Assembly: GCA_024610705.1 (NCBI GenBank)
Contig: JANDEH010000012.1
Span: 23,731,209 to 23,795,208, forward strand
Direction: 5' to 3'
Source: Tetragnatha versicolor
Taxonomy: Eukaryota; Arthropoda; Arachnida; Araneae; Tetragnathidae
Length of the DNA: 64,000 nt
Shown: in pieces, positions 34,341 through 45,374 of the stretch
How the letters are laid out: each line of letters begins with the position of its first letter
Numbering within the stretch: the first letter of the stretch is position 1
Notes under the pieces: model-generated
What the model was told of the DNA's origin: nothing
Database searches by the model: none
Seen by the model: only the letters and a program-made list of their open reading frames with translations
Translations under genes and position numbers: made by a program

Positions 34341-35889
34341 GTACATAATCCACTAGAAGTTTCGAAGTAAGGAAAAAATAATGCACCAGTCTGTAGAGCA
34401 ATACGTAGTAGTTAAAAAATATAATATTTCCGTCGACCAAGTTGAGAAAAATTGCAAAAGGATAGTAGTACACAGAAAAAGTTCAGTCGACAGAGAAATC
34501 TTGTGTAAAGGAAAGCTCTGGAAACATTAGCTCCCAAAGCTTTTCAGTTTTTGAGATTATTTTTTGCAGTGTAATTCTAGTTAGGTAGTGACAGACAACG
34601 TGATCTAGAAACATGGTATTCAACTTGCTAATTCTATCTGTTTGGGAAATAATGTTGGTTCGGTCATGACAGAGATAAGAACAAATGTTATTCATAAACT
34701 TGTATGTTATGTCGTTACCACCACGCCTAGACCAGCAATACGCTTAATGTTCTTAAGGTAAAATGATTAAAAAAATAGATGGGTGATTTCGGCATGGTGC
34801 GAACAAATTATAAGTCTTGATTAGGAGAAGTTTCAAATGAGAGGGGTATTAATTTTAAAACTACATGCAATAGGTTAAGGACCTAAAGGGCTTCTCGAAC
34901 GATATTTGTCTTTTCTATTCCTCATATTATATACTTCAATCAATTTCATTTTCTACTCATTCTCTACATAATTATCCCCTTTCTTACCTGTCTACCTCTT
35001 TCTCATTCTCGTACTTTCTTAATACCTCCCTAAAACCTATCTTAATCTCTTCCCTAAATTTTTCTTTCTTTCATCCTCTCTGTCTCATTCCTACTTAAGA
35101 TGCAAGGAATTTAAGCATGCAAGTTAGCAAAGACGAAATCAATGAAAAAAGAGTAATCGGTCCATTTACTGCCGACAAGAGAACGTTCCCAGGCTTAACT
35201 CCCAGAAATGGAGGGAAATTTTACTGGGGCTAGTAGATGATTTAGTAGGAGTTAGTAGACTCAAAACACTTATTGTGAAAAATCAGCTGCTGAATTACAA
35301 TAGAAAAGTTGTAAAATTTTTTAAAAACCATCATTGTTTACTCCAAATGTAACCTTACTAGGCGAGAAATGCAGAAAAAGCTCCAAATGCCAAAATAAAC
35401 TGGCTACGTTTTCTCTGATGAAGTAGTTTAAATCCGTCAATCAAAAAACGGTTCACCAAATGCACGCTAAGTGCCGTTAATGGGTTTGGCAACTCAGAAT
35501 CCAATTTTCAAAATTAATTTACTCCTCTACTAATGAAATTCCGCAGCCAATTTTTTCACAGTAAGTGCTTTAAGCGATCTTCTTATGCCTGATGATAATT
35601 TCAGATGATCTTCTTATGCCTGATGATTGATGATTATGCCTGATAAAACTATAGTCCATTTTTGTGAGTTTCGCCTAGGAACGTTTCCTTGTGAGAGCGT
35701 GTATGTCAGAGAACAACTCTGGTGTTCAGCAGGGGTGTTCCAAAAAATATATTTTGCTAGTTAAACTCAATATACTAAATCACTACAAAAGCACAATGCA
35801 AAGCTCCCCGTTCTCCCTCATTAGTGCGTCATATCTAGTCTATGATGTATGTGCGCTCAAATGGTTGCATACTGATGGATTACATGAAC
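34341..35889. other. Non-coding stretch with pyrimidine-rich tract
   Basis: Positions 34895-35095 are strongly pyrimidine-rich on the plus strand. Near 35571-35645 the words CTTCTTATGCCTGATGAT recur in tandem. No exon was recognised. Confidence 0.5.
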
Positions 35890-36040
35890 GGATTCGTTGT
35901 GTGATTTGGGCGTCGAGAGACTGGTGTGCCGAGTGCCGAGGATGAGCATGCCACACGGCGTGTTGCGGCCACTCGTCATGCTCGGGCCGCCGGAGTCCCC
36001 CCTCACCATGGCAACGCTTCTTCTTCGCTGCTTCTTCCCA
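35890..36040 (-). CDS. Candidate upstream coding exon of the RASL10-like gene
   Basis: On the minus strand a strong acceptor (CTCTCTTTATTTGCAG) is followed by a GC-rich block, unlike the surrounding AT-rich DNA. An ATG in good context (GCCATGG) starts at 36009 and opens 40 codons (MVRGDSGGPSMTSG onward), rich in Ser/Thr/Gly. A weak GT donor after 35890 would join it in phase to the GTPase exon at 33927, adding 40 residues plus IIPSDTFD. A better donor (CATCA|GTATGC) further on would be out of frame. Exon-like composition and the acceptor are visible; membership in this gene is inferred. Confidence 0.35.
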
Positions 36041-36189
36041 CTGCAAATAAAGAGAGACAATTAAAAGCAATGGTACTAAACCCTCTAATGACCATTACAA
36101 GGAATGAATATGGAAAAAGTTGTTTTTTTGCTTTATTTACGTAGTTTTGAACCAGTTGGTCAGGTCGGGTACTTTTGGGACTACCCTCG

Positions 36190-36502
36190 CAGTGGCGGAT
36201 CAGAATTTGGTTTTGGGGGGCTAAGAATTTTCATAATCCAATTGAATCTTCTTGTCAATGGTAACACGGAAGAAGTAGAAATTATCCTACTGAAACCACT
36301 TAAAGGGGGGTCTGGGGGTTCTCCCCCAGAAAATTTTTGGAAATTTAAGTCAAAAACCCAATTTTTTCAACTAGTTTTGGTACGCCTCATCCGAATTTCG
36401 GATATAGATTTTTTGCATTTTGATAAACTTAGTAAAATATTAGAAGTTTTTTTTTGGGGGAGGGGGCTTCAGCCTGAAAGCCCCCCCGTAGATCCGCCAC
36501 TG
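36190..36502. mobile_element. hAT-like MITE with CAGTGGCGGATC ends, 313 bp
   Basis: CAGTGGCGGATC at the left and GATCCGCCACTG at the right are exact inverses. The interior has the G-run/C-run pattern typical of this family. A second element (36507) abuts the right end, which hides any target duplication. Confidence 0.82.
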
Positions 36503-36506
36503 TATA

Positions 36507-37205
36507 CAGGTGTTTCAAAAGTCCGTTTCGCGGCTTTTATTTGGAACCAACGTGTCCTAGGGTCACGGAAGTGAGGTCTACATCTAGGTAAGTGACCCTG
36601 GAGAATTCATTGAGATGACTTGAAGCTCCCCTCAATTTAAAAATTAAAAACTAAAGGAGAAAGAACAAAAACCTCAATGAGAGTATTTTTGCCATCGTTA
36701 TGAAGAACTCACAGAATAAAGTTTCATGAAAATATCTCGAATATTTGCGGAGATAGTAGCATATGAAAATAGCACTTTTCAGTCTTCAAAAAAGAAGTTT
36801 GCAAATTTCCAAGTTTTTTTTATTAAATTTTGCCTTTATTCATCTAAGCAAACACAAAACTATACAATAACACTGAAGAAGTTGCAAATTTGCGAGCTTT
36901 TTCTTTTTTGAGGTCTGAAAAAGTGCTAATTTTCACATGCTAATATTTCCGCGAAGTTATTTTCATGAAACTTTTTTCTGTGAGTTCTTCTTAACGTTGG
37001 CAACAATAATCAAATTGAGATTTTTGCTCTATCTCCTATAGTTATTAAATCAATTTTTTAATTTTTTATTTCGCCGCTAGGGGCGCTGTAAGTCATCTCA
37101 ATGGATTCTCCTGGGTCACTTACCTAGGGGTAGACTTTACTTCCGTGACCCTAGGACACGTTGGTTCCAAATAAAAGCCGCGAAACGAACTTTTGAAACA
37201 CCCTG
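36507..37205. mobile_element. Foldback MITE, CAGGTGTTTC family, copy 2 (699 bp)
   Basis: It begins CAGGTGTTTCAAAAGTCCGT and ends GAAACACCCTG, with long inverted arms. It closely matches the element at 19816-20541, including GAACCAACGTGTCCTAGGGT. Confidence 0.88.
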
Positions 37206-38219
37206 TTTAACGAGAGCACTATATAATATCCACCTCCAAAGATAAGGATAAACTAATTGTTTTGTCTAATTATAGCAGGTGGATCACAAGTGTCTTTCCC
37301 TAACTTAATTTTGAAGAACTGGTTTGCAAAGCGAATGACCTTAAAGTTTACTTTTCTGTATACAATCTACTCTAAAGGAAAAACAGGTTTTACAGGATTG
37401 AGCTATACTGCAGCAAAAAAACCCACACACATAACCAAATATTCGAGACTCATTATTCATCAATTTCAGTCCACGGGAAAATATTAGTTTCCGTTATGTT
37501 TTAAAGTAATACCCTACCCAAGATAATTCTTATTAAAAAACATTTCTTTAAAAGAATATAAGTTTGAAGGGGTTTTGTTTTTTGGGTGGAAATCAACAAC
37601 GTTACATTTTCTTACGTTTTTAAGGCCAAGTTAGTGAAATTGGACACATGAAAATAGGTGAGCGCTCGGTTACCGCATATAAGCAGAGGGTAAGCATTTT
37701 TATTCAAAAAGTTTACATAAAATTGAAAATCCGCATATGAGCTTAGTGAACATTTACCACTTTCGAAGACGAAAATCCTATTGCGGAAATAACTGAAAAT
37801 GATAACGACGATTTCCACGAACTTTTCGAGATCTCTGATTCAGATTGATCTTGATAAAATAATTTTTAATAATAAAATGTGTGTCTATTTTCTATATTGG
37901 TAGCCAATATGTTTTTTATTAAGATCGCGAGGGGATTCTGCGAAACTTAATTTCGTTAATAATATTTTCAAACACTTTAGATCCCCGTATAAGCCTACAC
38001 TCCTGCTGTTTTATAGGTAAAGTTTCCGAAAATTCTCTGCTTATACGCAGTAATATCCGGTATTTCTTTGGGATAGACGTTTTACTTAGACTAAAAATTT
38101 TTTATGTTATCACAATAAGGTTCCTCCCATTATTTTCAATATCAACCAATTCCACCCGCCGACCCAAAGCCCATTTCATCATCACTCCAACAGCTTATCA
38201 AATTTCCTTCACTCGGCGA
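37206..38219. other. Non-coding stretch
   Basis: Only short ORFs without domains are present. A MITE-like inverse pair was not found. Confidence 0.4.
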
Positions 38220-38560
38220 AACAAAGGGGATCTAAGAGAGCGGGCACTTAAACTTTTTACTTAACCGGGCCGGCACAAAAAGCCGTCGGGCAAGGTGGGA
38301 CGAATCGATGAGTGTCAACAAAGAACAATCGATGCAGAAATCGATGGTGGAGCCTTCTCCGGCGCCACTTATCGGTCTATGGCTTATTTATTAGTCTCGT
38401 TTCAGCGCCACTCCAGGGGGAGGAGACCCCCTTTATGGCACGGAATGGATGGCACCGTTTTTTCCTTCCTTCCCCGAGAAGCAATTACTTAAGGACTGGG
38501 AAAGACACAATCTTGGTGTCTCGTGTGTTTCGGCACCGCTAATGAGAAAGGGTCTGTTGT
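38220..38560. promoter_or_regulatory. Candidate cis-regulatory island with three ATCGAT sites
   Basis: This island is GC-balanced in an AT-rich setting, without inverted repeats or a domain-bearing ORF. Three ATCGAT words lie within 42 bp (38304-38309, 38328-38333, 38340-38345), interleaved with AACAAAG and GAACAAT. ATCGAT suits Onecut/Cut factors; the latter two suit SOX or TCF factors. If the GTPase gene starts near 47.3 kb, this is intronic. Function is inferred only. Confidence 0.35.
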
Positions 38561-38640
38561 TTTTCCTGCGAGGCACAGTGGAGTAGGTCAGTCTGTTAGG
38601 AGGTGTCTTTTTCTAGATGTCTTTGTCTAGAGGTTAAAAA

Positions 38641-38832
38641 ATGGAAAGGAAGAGGAAAATGTATTTTATCCCTTCTCTTTATCTCCCCCATTTTCTTCTT
38701 GTTCTATCTATCTCCTCTCTCTCCGCTTTTCTCTTTTTCATTTCTAATGCTTTTCGTCTCATTTTAATCCATCTCCTCTATCTTTTCTTTCTATCAGTCA
38801 AGGGCGTATTCGGTTTGATTTATGGGGAATGA
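38641..38832. repeat. Pyrimidine-rich tract
   Basis: The plus strand at 38670-38795 is dominated by C and T (TTCTC, CTCTCTCTCC runs). Similar tracts lie at 34895-35095 and 41440-41630. The 63-codon ORF across it is a composition artefact. Confidence 0.55.
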
Positions 38833-39072
38833 CGAGAATTCCTAAAATATCTTCCAAATAGAATAATGAATTTTTCCCTAAATTAAAGAATGTACTTTCT
38901 CAGTCGTGAAATTACATTTAAAAATAAGGTTATCTGTAATTTACAGATTTTTTAATATACTTCACAGCAACGTTTCCTGAACCCAGTACGTCACTACGTG
39001 GGAGGAGAAAGTGAGTAAACACAAAGCCTAGGAGGAGTTTCGATACGCGAATCGTGATGAAAAGACTCTATA

Positions 39073-40004
39073 CAGGGTGTATCTGAAATGGTGCAACAAA
39101 CTTTCAGGGATGATAGTACTCATCAAGACGAACAAGAATCGGTATAGAAAGGGGGTCCCAGACCAAATCCCAGGGAGTTAAAAATGGAGCGACACCCCAA
39201 AAAAATCATTGAAAAATTCAATTTGTAGAAGAACTACTATTGGTAAAAACTTAATTATGGTCTCAAAAATTGTGGTTAAATATGATCTTTAAAATCACCT
39301 CAAAAGTCTTCACTTTAAAATTTGTTTTATTATGAAAAAAGTTAAAAACACAAAAAAATGTGAAAACTCTGCCAAAACCTTATTTTGTATTTCAAAATCC
39401 TTTCTTTTGATTTGATAATCTAAAAGATCATAGTTGAAAACCCTTAAGTCCAAAGTTTCACGTAAATACAATCAATATTAAACGCTTGAGATCCTGTTAA
39501 AGTTCGTTTTATGCGTGCGCTAACAGCTGTTTTGGAAACAGCTCTAGAAAACAGCTTGCGCACCCAAAAAACAAACTTTAACAGAATCTCAAGCGTTTAA
39601 TATTGATTGTATTTGCGTGAAACTTTGGACTTAAGGGTTTTCAACTATGATCTTTCAGATTATCAAATCAAAAGAAAGGTTTTCGAAATACAAAATAAGG
39701 TTTTGGCAGAGTTTTCACATTTTTTGTGTTTTTTAACTTTTTTCATAATAAAACAAATTTTAAAGTGTAGACTTTTGAGGTCATTTTAAAGATCATATTA
39801 AACTACAATTTTTGGGACCATAATTAAGTTTTTACCAATAGTAGTTCTTCTACAAATTGAATTTTTCAATGATTTTTTGGGGTGTCGCTCCATTTTTAAC
39901 TCCCTGGGATTTGGTCTGGGACCCCCTTTCTATACCGATTATTGTTCGTCTTGATGAGTACTATCATCCCTGAAAGTTTGTTGCACCATTTCAGATACAC
40001 CCTG
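39073..40004. mobile_element. Near-perfect foldback MITE, CAGGGTGTATC ends, 932 bp
   Basis: It is flanked by TATA on both sides. The arms (39073 to about 39537 and 39540 to 40004) are almost exact inverses with little loop, centred near 39,538. End sequence: CAGGGTGTATCTGAAATGG. No coding capacity. The high arm identity suggests recent origin or gene conversion. Confidence 0.9.
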
Positions 40005-40008
40005 TATA

Positions 40009-41348
40009 GGGGAGACTAGGGATACTTGATCCCCACTTTGGTTTTTAATTGTTTTCTCAGCTGCAAATCATCACTTTTCAGAAATTTTTGGCATGAACAT
40101 TGGTAAAACTATCCTCTACCCAAAAGACAAAAAAATTACTAGAAAGTAAACAGATACTTTTAGTAAAATTAGTTTTTAATTTTTTTTATAAAGGGATCAA
40201 GTATCCCAACACCTAGGGATACATGATCCCTTTGTGGGGGATACTTGATCCCACTCAGAAATTGCGTTATTATTCTTCATACAAGCAATTTACCTATATA
40301 TTTCGTTTACTAAATATTATTTTTAAAAATAAACATAATTTTAATTCATTTTCTTAGGTATTAATAACAATATAAACATGAAAATTGTACACAAATAGTA
40401 AGTAGTTTTATTAATGGAGCTAAAACTACAACGAATAATGCAAATACTTTGCAATAAAAATTATAAAATCTTATTTACTTCTTGTAACAATAATTGTATT
40501 TGTTGAAAATAAAAGTGGAGGTGTATGCAGGTAAAAGCATAACTTGAAAAAAAAGAAATCTTAGCAAATGTTTTCAAAATCAGAAAAGTCAAACACAAAC
40601 ATTAGAGTTGATGCAGTTCTTAAAGTTCCACTCATTCCTACTGGTGGAGGTAACTTAACACAATCATTTTCCTCTACAACACTTTTGTCCTTTATTTCAG
40701 GAAAAATAAATTGGTTGAGTGAGGTACCTTTTCTTTTTAAGAAGTTGATTTCGAATTCTGAAAATCCAACTTTACGTTCTACTTGACCAACATAATGGGA
40801 AACCCTCCTTTTTGTGGCAAATCTAACTAAAACAAAATAATTTTTATTTAAAGAAGGATCATCTACTTCAGCTTGTTCAACCTCATCATGTAAGATGTAT
40901 ACCTCATCATGTATACCTCGAAGGGGATACTTGACCCTGGGATCATGTATCCCTCGAAAGAACGGGATCAAGTATCCCTAATATGCGATTCATACAAAAC
41001 ATACATTTTTAAAAGTAAATAATCAAAGGATGCTCACTAATGAAATTACTTAATTGTTAAAGACATCCTATACTTTGAAATTACACTTAGTTTAAGTTTT
41101 TAAGTTGCATATTACAGACAATACACAAAATAGCATATTTATCTAGAAAAAAGTTTTCCATGCAAGATTCAAGCAATCACTTCTTGCGCTGAAATAAAAT
41201 GACTGAAAAAGATGTAGTGTTGCCAGTTTTTGTGTACAAGTATAACTTAAAAATTGTTGCCAGATTTCAAAGATCTGACATTTTATTTTAGTGCATTTTT
41301 TGGCTAGGGATCATGTATCCCAAGGGATCAAGTATCCCTAGTCTACCC
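40009..41348. mobile_element. pogo-like DNA transposon remnant, TA-flanked, 1.34 kb
   Basis: The left end GGGGAGACTAGGGATACTTG and the inverse of the right end, GGGTAGACTAGGGATACTTG, match except for one base. TA lies on both sides (40007-40008 and 41349-41350). Near both ends the palindromic words GGGATACTTGATCCC or GGGATACATGATCCC recur: 40019, 40193, 40216, 40238, 40939, 40964, 41307, 41324. It retains a transposase-derived ORF at 40561-40971 on the minus strand. Confidence 0.8.
40561..40971 (-). pseudogene. C-terminal fragment of a transposon-encoded protein
   Basis: The 136-codon ORF begins inside the terminal repeats, so only the later part is meaningful. NKNYFVLVRFATKRRVSHYV, then VGQVERKVGF, FIFPEIKDKSVVEENDCVKL and SGTLRTASTLMFVFDFS resemble, from memory, the C-terminal tail of insect pogo/jerky-type DDE transposases (YYVGQV, FPEV, LPPP words). 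The HTH and catalytic DDE parts are absent. It is a truncated relic in a non-autonomous element. Confidence 0.5.
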
Positions 41349-41929
41349 TACACATGGGTTTAACGAAATAATCATATTTTAAAATTGACATTCTTCGTTT
41401 CACTCGAAATTCAGACACCGAGATGGGAACTACTTTGTTTGAGTATAGTTCTTTTATTCAGGGTATTTTCACCTTTCAGAGGGAAGCATTCCCCCATACC
41501 TTCTCTCTGGATCTATCATTTTCTACATCTGTATTTCTTTCCATCATTATCTTTTGCTCACTGTCGCAGTCACTGAGAGTCCCTCATATTTTCCTTAACA
41601 CTTTCTTTCTACCCTACACCTTTTTTAAACAATCTGGGGTAACTAAAATTAATTGTTTTTTTAATAAAACAGATAACTTATACTTTCATGATTTCTCAAA
41701 CTCTATTTTTGGTTAACCTCTGTTAAATGCCACCGAGCTGTTTTGAACTTCAAAAGTTATAAATATTGCCGAAAATTCCAAACTAACCGATAGAAATAGC
41801 GGAATTAAACCGTCTTTAAAACTTAAATTTCTCTTTACTTGCTCAATATTTTAAAAATACCTTAGAACGCATTTTCAGAAACCATTTTCTATCTTAGCAT
41901 GTAAATCTAAACATGTAACAGGGGATGTG
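41349..41929. other. Non-coding stretch with pyrimidine tract
   Basis: Positions 41440-41630 are pyrimidine-rich on the plus strand. The 63- and 97-codon ORFs overlap in different frames and carry no domain. Confidence 0.4.
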
Positions 41930-42260
41930 ACACAATTATACTGGACGACCCCCATAGATAGAATCAGATTGTAGAGGGTCCCCACTGAGAAGGAACCGGA
42001 AAGCGAGCCCTCCATTTGGAGCAGAAAGAATCCTCCCCTGCTAAATATCTAATAGACGGAAGGACGGACGCTCTACCGATTCAATTAATCAAGCCTTCGG
42101 CCGCATTTCGTTTCGGATTTCGGTTCCGATGGCGTTAACCCGAGAACTTTCTCATTCTTTTTCTCCATCGATTACACACAAGACGGTCTCTTGATCTTTA
42201 GAAAGAAAGAAAGAGAGAGATGGTGCATTTGAATCGGAGCTGGTTTCGTGATCCGAGTCG
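41930..42260. promoter_or_regulatory. Candidate cis-regulatory island with homeodomain-type site
   Basis: This is a non-repetitive, GC-balanced block with TCAATTAATCAA (42081-42092), a strong homeodomain-type word, next to GCCTTCGGCCGC and CGTTTCGGATTTCGG. No ORF or inverted repeat explains it. It resembles the island at 38220 in composition. The regulatory role is inferred. Confidence 0.3.
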
Positions 42261-43099
42261 TTTTGCCGGTTTTTGCGGTGTTTCTTCTATTGTTTGTGAT
42301 GTGAGTGAGCAGATTTCATCATATAAAAATCGATAATGGTTGAATGGAAATGATGGGAGGAAATGTTTGATGGAGAAGTGTATGAAGGTCTTTTGAAGAG
42401 GTGATTAGAATTCGGTTTAAGGATTGCAGGGAGAAATGTTTATTAATGTTTCAAAATGAAGGGTTAGGAGTGTTTTCCCAGGTTTAGCCATAGAAAAAGA
42501 AAACGAATGTGGAATCACTTAAAAAAAGGCTGGCGAATTAGGATTCAAATATATATAGTTATTGATGTAGAAATTATCTTTAATAAAAAGTATTGGAAAG
42601 TTTACAAAATCTTTTAGAAACCGGCACATATGTAAAGATGTTAAGAACTTTTTACTGCTTAGATAATGACTTCCCAACAATTTACGAGTTTTCTTTCGAA
42701 GGAAACTCGAAGCAGTAGCTGTCTATTTTAATTACATCAAGTTTTAAGGAGTTGGTGATTTTCATAAATTGTTTAACAGTAACCCAAACTGCAAAAATTC
42801 TAAAAATAATTTACATCAGCAAATAGATGTAGAGAGAAAACTGAGAACGTGTGTGTTTTTTAATACAAGGGACACATTGATACGCTTTAAATATAAAAAA
42901 ACTATCAAAGTTAAATTTAGGTCAATTTTTACTAAAAGTTTCCTTTACTTGGATATTGGATAAGCATCTCATATTAAACCGTCAGCTCTGCAACAAGTCT
43001 ACAAATATTGATAGAAGAAACTAAAAATTCTTAATTAAAAATTAAGAAGTGATCTTTGGAAATTAAGTACACTTTCAGGATAAAACCCAACAAACACTG
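42261..43099. other. Non-coding stretch
   Basis: A 64-codon ORF at 42769-42963 has no features. Nothing else was recognised. Confidence 0.4.
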
Positions 43100-43356
43100 C
43101 ACTGTAAAAAAGTTCAACCTTTCACCACAAACTGGTTCAAATTTAGCTGCAACCTAAGGTTCGGTAACAGGTTTCACCAAGTTTTCGGTGCTTTCACTAG
43201 TAAAAGCACCCGATTTCACTATTGAAAGCACCGAAAACTTGGTGAAATCTGTTACCAAACCTTAAATTGCAACTAAATTTGAACCAAGTTTGTGTTGAAA
43301 CAGCACAACCTTTCACCACAAACTGGTGAAAGGTTGAACTGTTCTTTTTAACAGTG
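43100..43356. mobile_element. Palindromic MITE, CACTGTAAAAAAG ends, 257 bp
   Basis: CACTGTAAAAAAGTTCAACC is inverted imperfectly at the right. GGTGCTTTCACTAG... and its inverse AGCACCGAAAACTTGG meet near 43,200. Small direct repeats (CAACCTTTCACCACAAACTG) occur at both ends. Confidence 0.75.
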
Positions 43357-44094
43357 TGTTTTGTTCTAAAAATAGTTTTTGAAAAACCGGTATTCATTTT
43401 ATTACAAATTAGTCTATACACACAAGGAAAAACATCCGAAAAAAATTTTCTATGGGAAAATTTTCTTTAAAGTGTCATGAAATCGCCAGGGCACACCCTC
43501 ATTTTTTATTTGTAGTTGAGAAAGCTCCTCTAGCAAAGTTTTGGATCTGTACCTTAATTAGAAAGCTATGACCACCAAAGGCCCTAAAGTTTTGTAAAGA
43601 AGAAAAATTATAAGATAATAAAAGTTAAACTTGGAATGTGAGTCGGAAGATTTTCCATATTTTTCTTAAAAAACAACTATTATTTTATTTGAAATTACAA
43701 TTATGAAAACCCATAGATTACACACTGTATGAAAATGACATATAAATTATTTTGAAATCGAGTTTAATATTTATATTTTCCCGTTTATTAATGGGACCTA
43801 TTTTCAATTTTTTTACATTATAATGTTTTTATTTTTATCATTTGATTGAATTTGAACTTTTTCACTCCTTTTGGTCATCGAATTCTAATTCGAATACAGA
43901 GCTGAAATTTTGGCTGCGAGTTTCTATTAACTATTCGAAAAAAAATAAGAGGATGCCCCAGAACTCTATCTAAAAAAGTTTTTGGGCCACCCTAATATAG
44001 TACATATTTTCTAATGCTATTCAAACGCGATCAAGTTTGTATGTTTTAATACAAGAAAAAGTTGATGGTTATTATATATTGATCTCTTCTTGTT

Positions 44095-45283
44095 TAGCAG
44101 CTCAACAACCTGTTACAGGTCTTAGCCGCCTCGACTGCACGCCTCTTCCTGTGTACTACAAAGGATTCGCTTCCCTTGCAATTCTTTGCCAATTTCTGAT
44201 CTTTAAGATTTTAAGGTCGTTTTCGGTGTCATCCAGCCATCTTGTTGGGGGTCTTCCCCTGGTACGGGATCCCTCGGGGTTCCTAAAAGTGCATATTCTA
44301 GTTGGATTAATTTCAGGACTTTTTTAGACATGACCAAGCCATCTCAGTCGGTTACTTCTGATGACTTGTGTAATTTGAGGCTGTTTATACAGCCTATATA
44401 GCTCGTAATTATAGCTGGTTCGTCAGCATCCTTGCTCTTTCACAGGCCTAAAGGTTTTCAGGGCTCGCTGGGTATCTACTTAGTTTAGTGTCCAGGTTTC
44501 ACTTCCATGCAGTAGCACCGGTAGTATGAGTGTCTTGTAGTACACTCTCAGCTTCGTTTTTCGGCTGATAAGTTTTGATCTTAATTGTTTCTTCAGCCCG
44601 AAAAAGTATTTATAAGCAGATTTTATTCTGGTGATTATTTCAGCGGTTTCGGTGTATTTGAACTCAAAACCTTTTCCTCATTTGAACCTGAACCTCATTT
44701 GACCTTTTCAAAGGTATGACCGTTTATGCAAAAGGGGATGTTGTAGTTCACGTTCAAAGATGAGACTTCCATAGACTTCGTCTTGTCTTCACTAATGGTG
44801 AGGTCCATATAAGTGGCAGATATTTCTAGGGTTTGGAAGGCCTCTTTTACTGCTCTTTCAGATATTCCAACGTTGTCTATGTCATCTGCATATGCCAGTA
44901 TTTGCAGTGACCTATTCCAAAGAGTGCCTTTTCTGGCTAATCGTTATCTCGGATGCATTTCTCCAATTCTAGATTGAAGAGCAGGCATGCAAGCTAGTCA
45001 CCCTGAAGCAAACCTAGTTCTGTAGTAAAGGGCCCTGATAGATGGTTTTTGATTTTAACACTGCATTGTACGTTGCTTAAGGTAGCTTTAGTGAGGCTGA
45101 TGAGTTTTGCAGGTATACAAAAGTCATTCATTGCTTCAAGAAGCTTATATCTTTTTTTGCTGTCATAAGCAGCTTTTAAGTCTATAAAAAAATGGAAGAT
45201 TTTTATATTGTATTCCTTAGTTTTTTCTAAGATTTGTCTCAGAGTATGGATATTGACTTCTAAACATCGAATAATGGAAATTA
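44095..45283 (-). pseudogene. Decayed non-LTR retrotransposon reverse transcriptase
   Basis: Read on the minus strand with frameshifts and stops, the order is: FFIDLKAAYDS (RT motif A, near 45,170), SLTKATLSNVQCSVKI, GLLQGD with LACLLFNLELEKCIRD (motif B region), LQILAYADDIDNVG (catalytic YADD, 44881-44892), then ILPVLLHGSETWTLN-like words near 44,500 and a degenerate GWMTPK tail near 44,240. These are classic LINE RT landmarks. The endonuclease is missing and the 5' end is lost near 45,283. I do not assign the clade. Confidence 0.75.
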
Positions 45284-45374
45284 TTTAGTTATCGTCTACT
45301 TGGATTACAAATTGATGTTTTAAATGAAAATCAATAAAATGTAAAATTAAGTCGGAAAATATAATTAGTTACCG

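Noticed and set aside
35857..36009. GDSGGP in the 36.0-kb ORF, which resembles the active-site motif of trypsin-like serine proteases
   Set aside because: The preceding cysteine context, the His and Asp regions and the downstream WGxGC-type sequence are all absent. The match sits at an ATG in a short Ser/Gly-rich stretch and is taken as coincidence.
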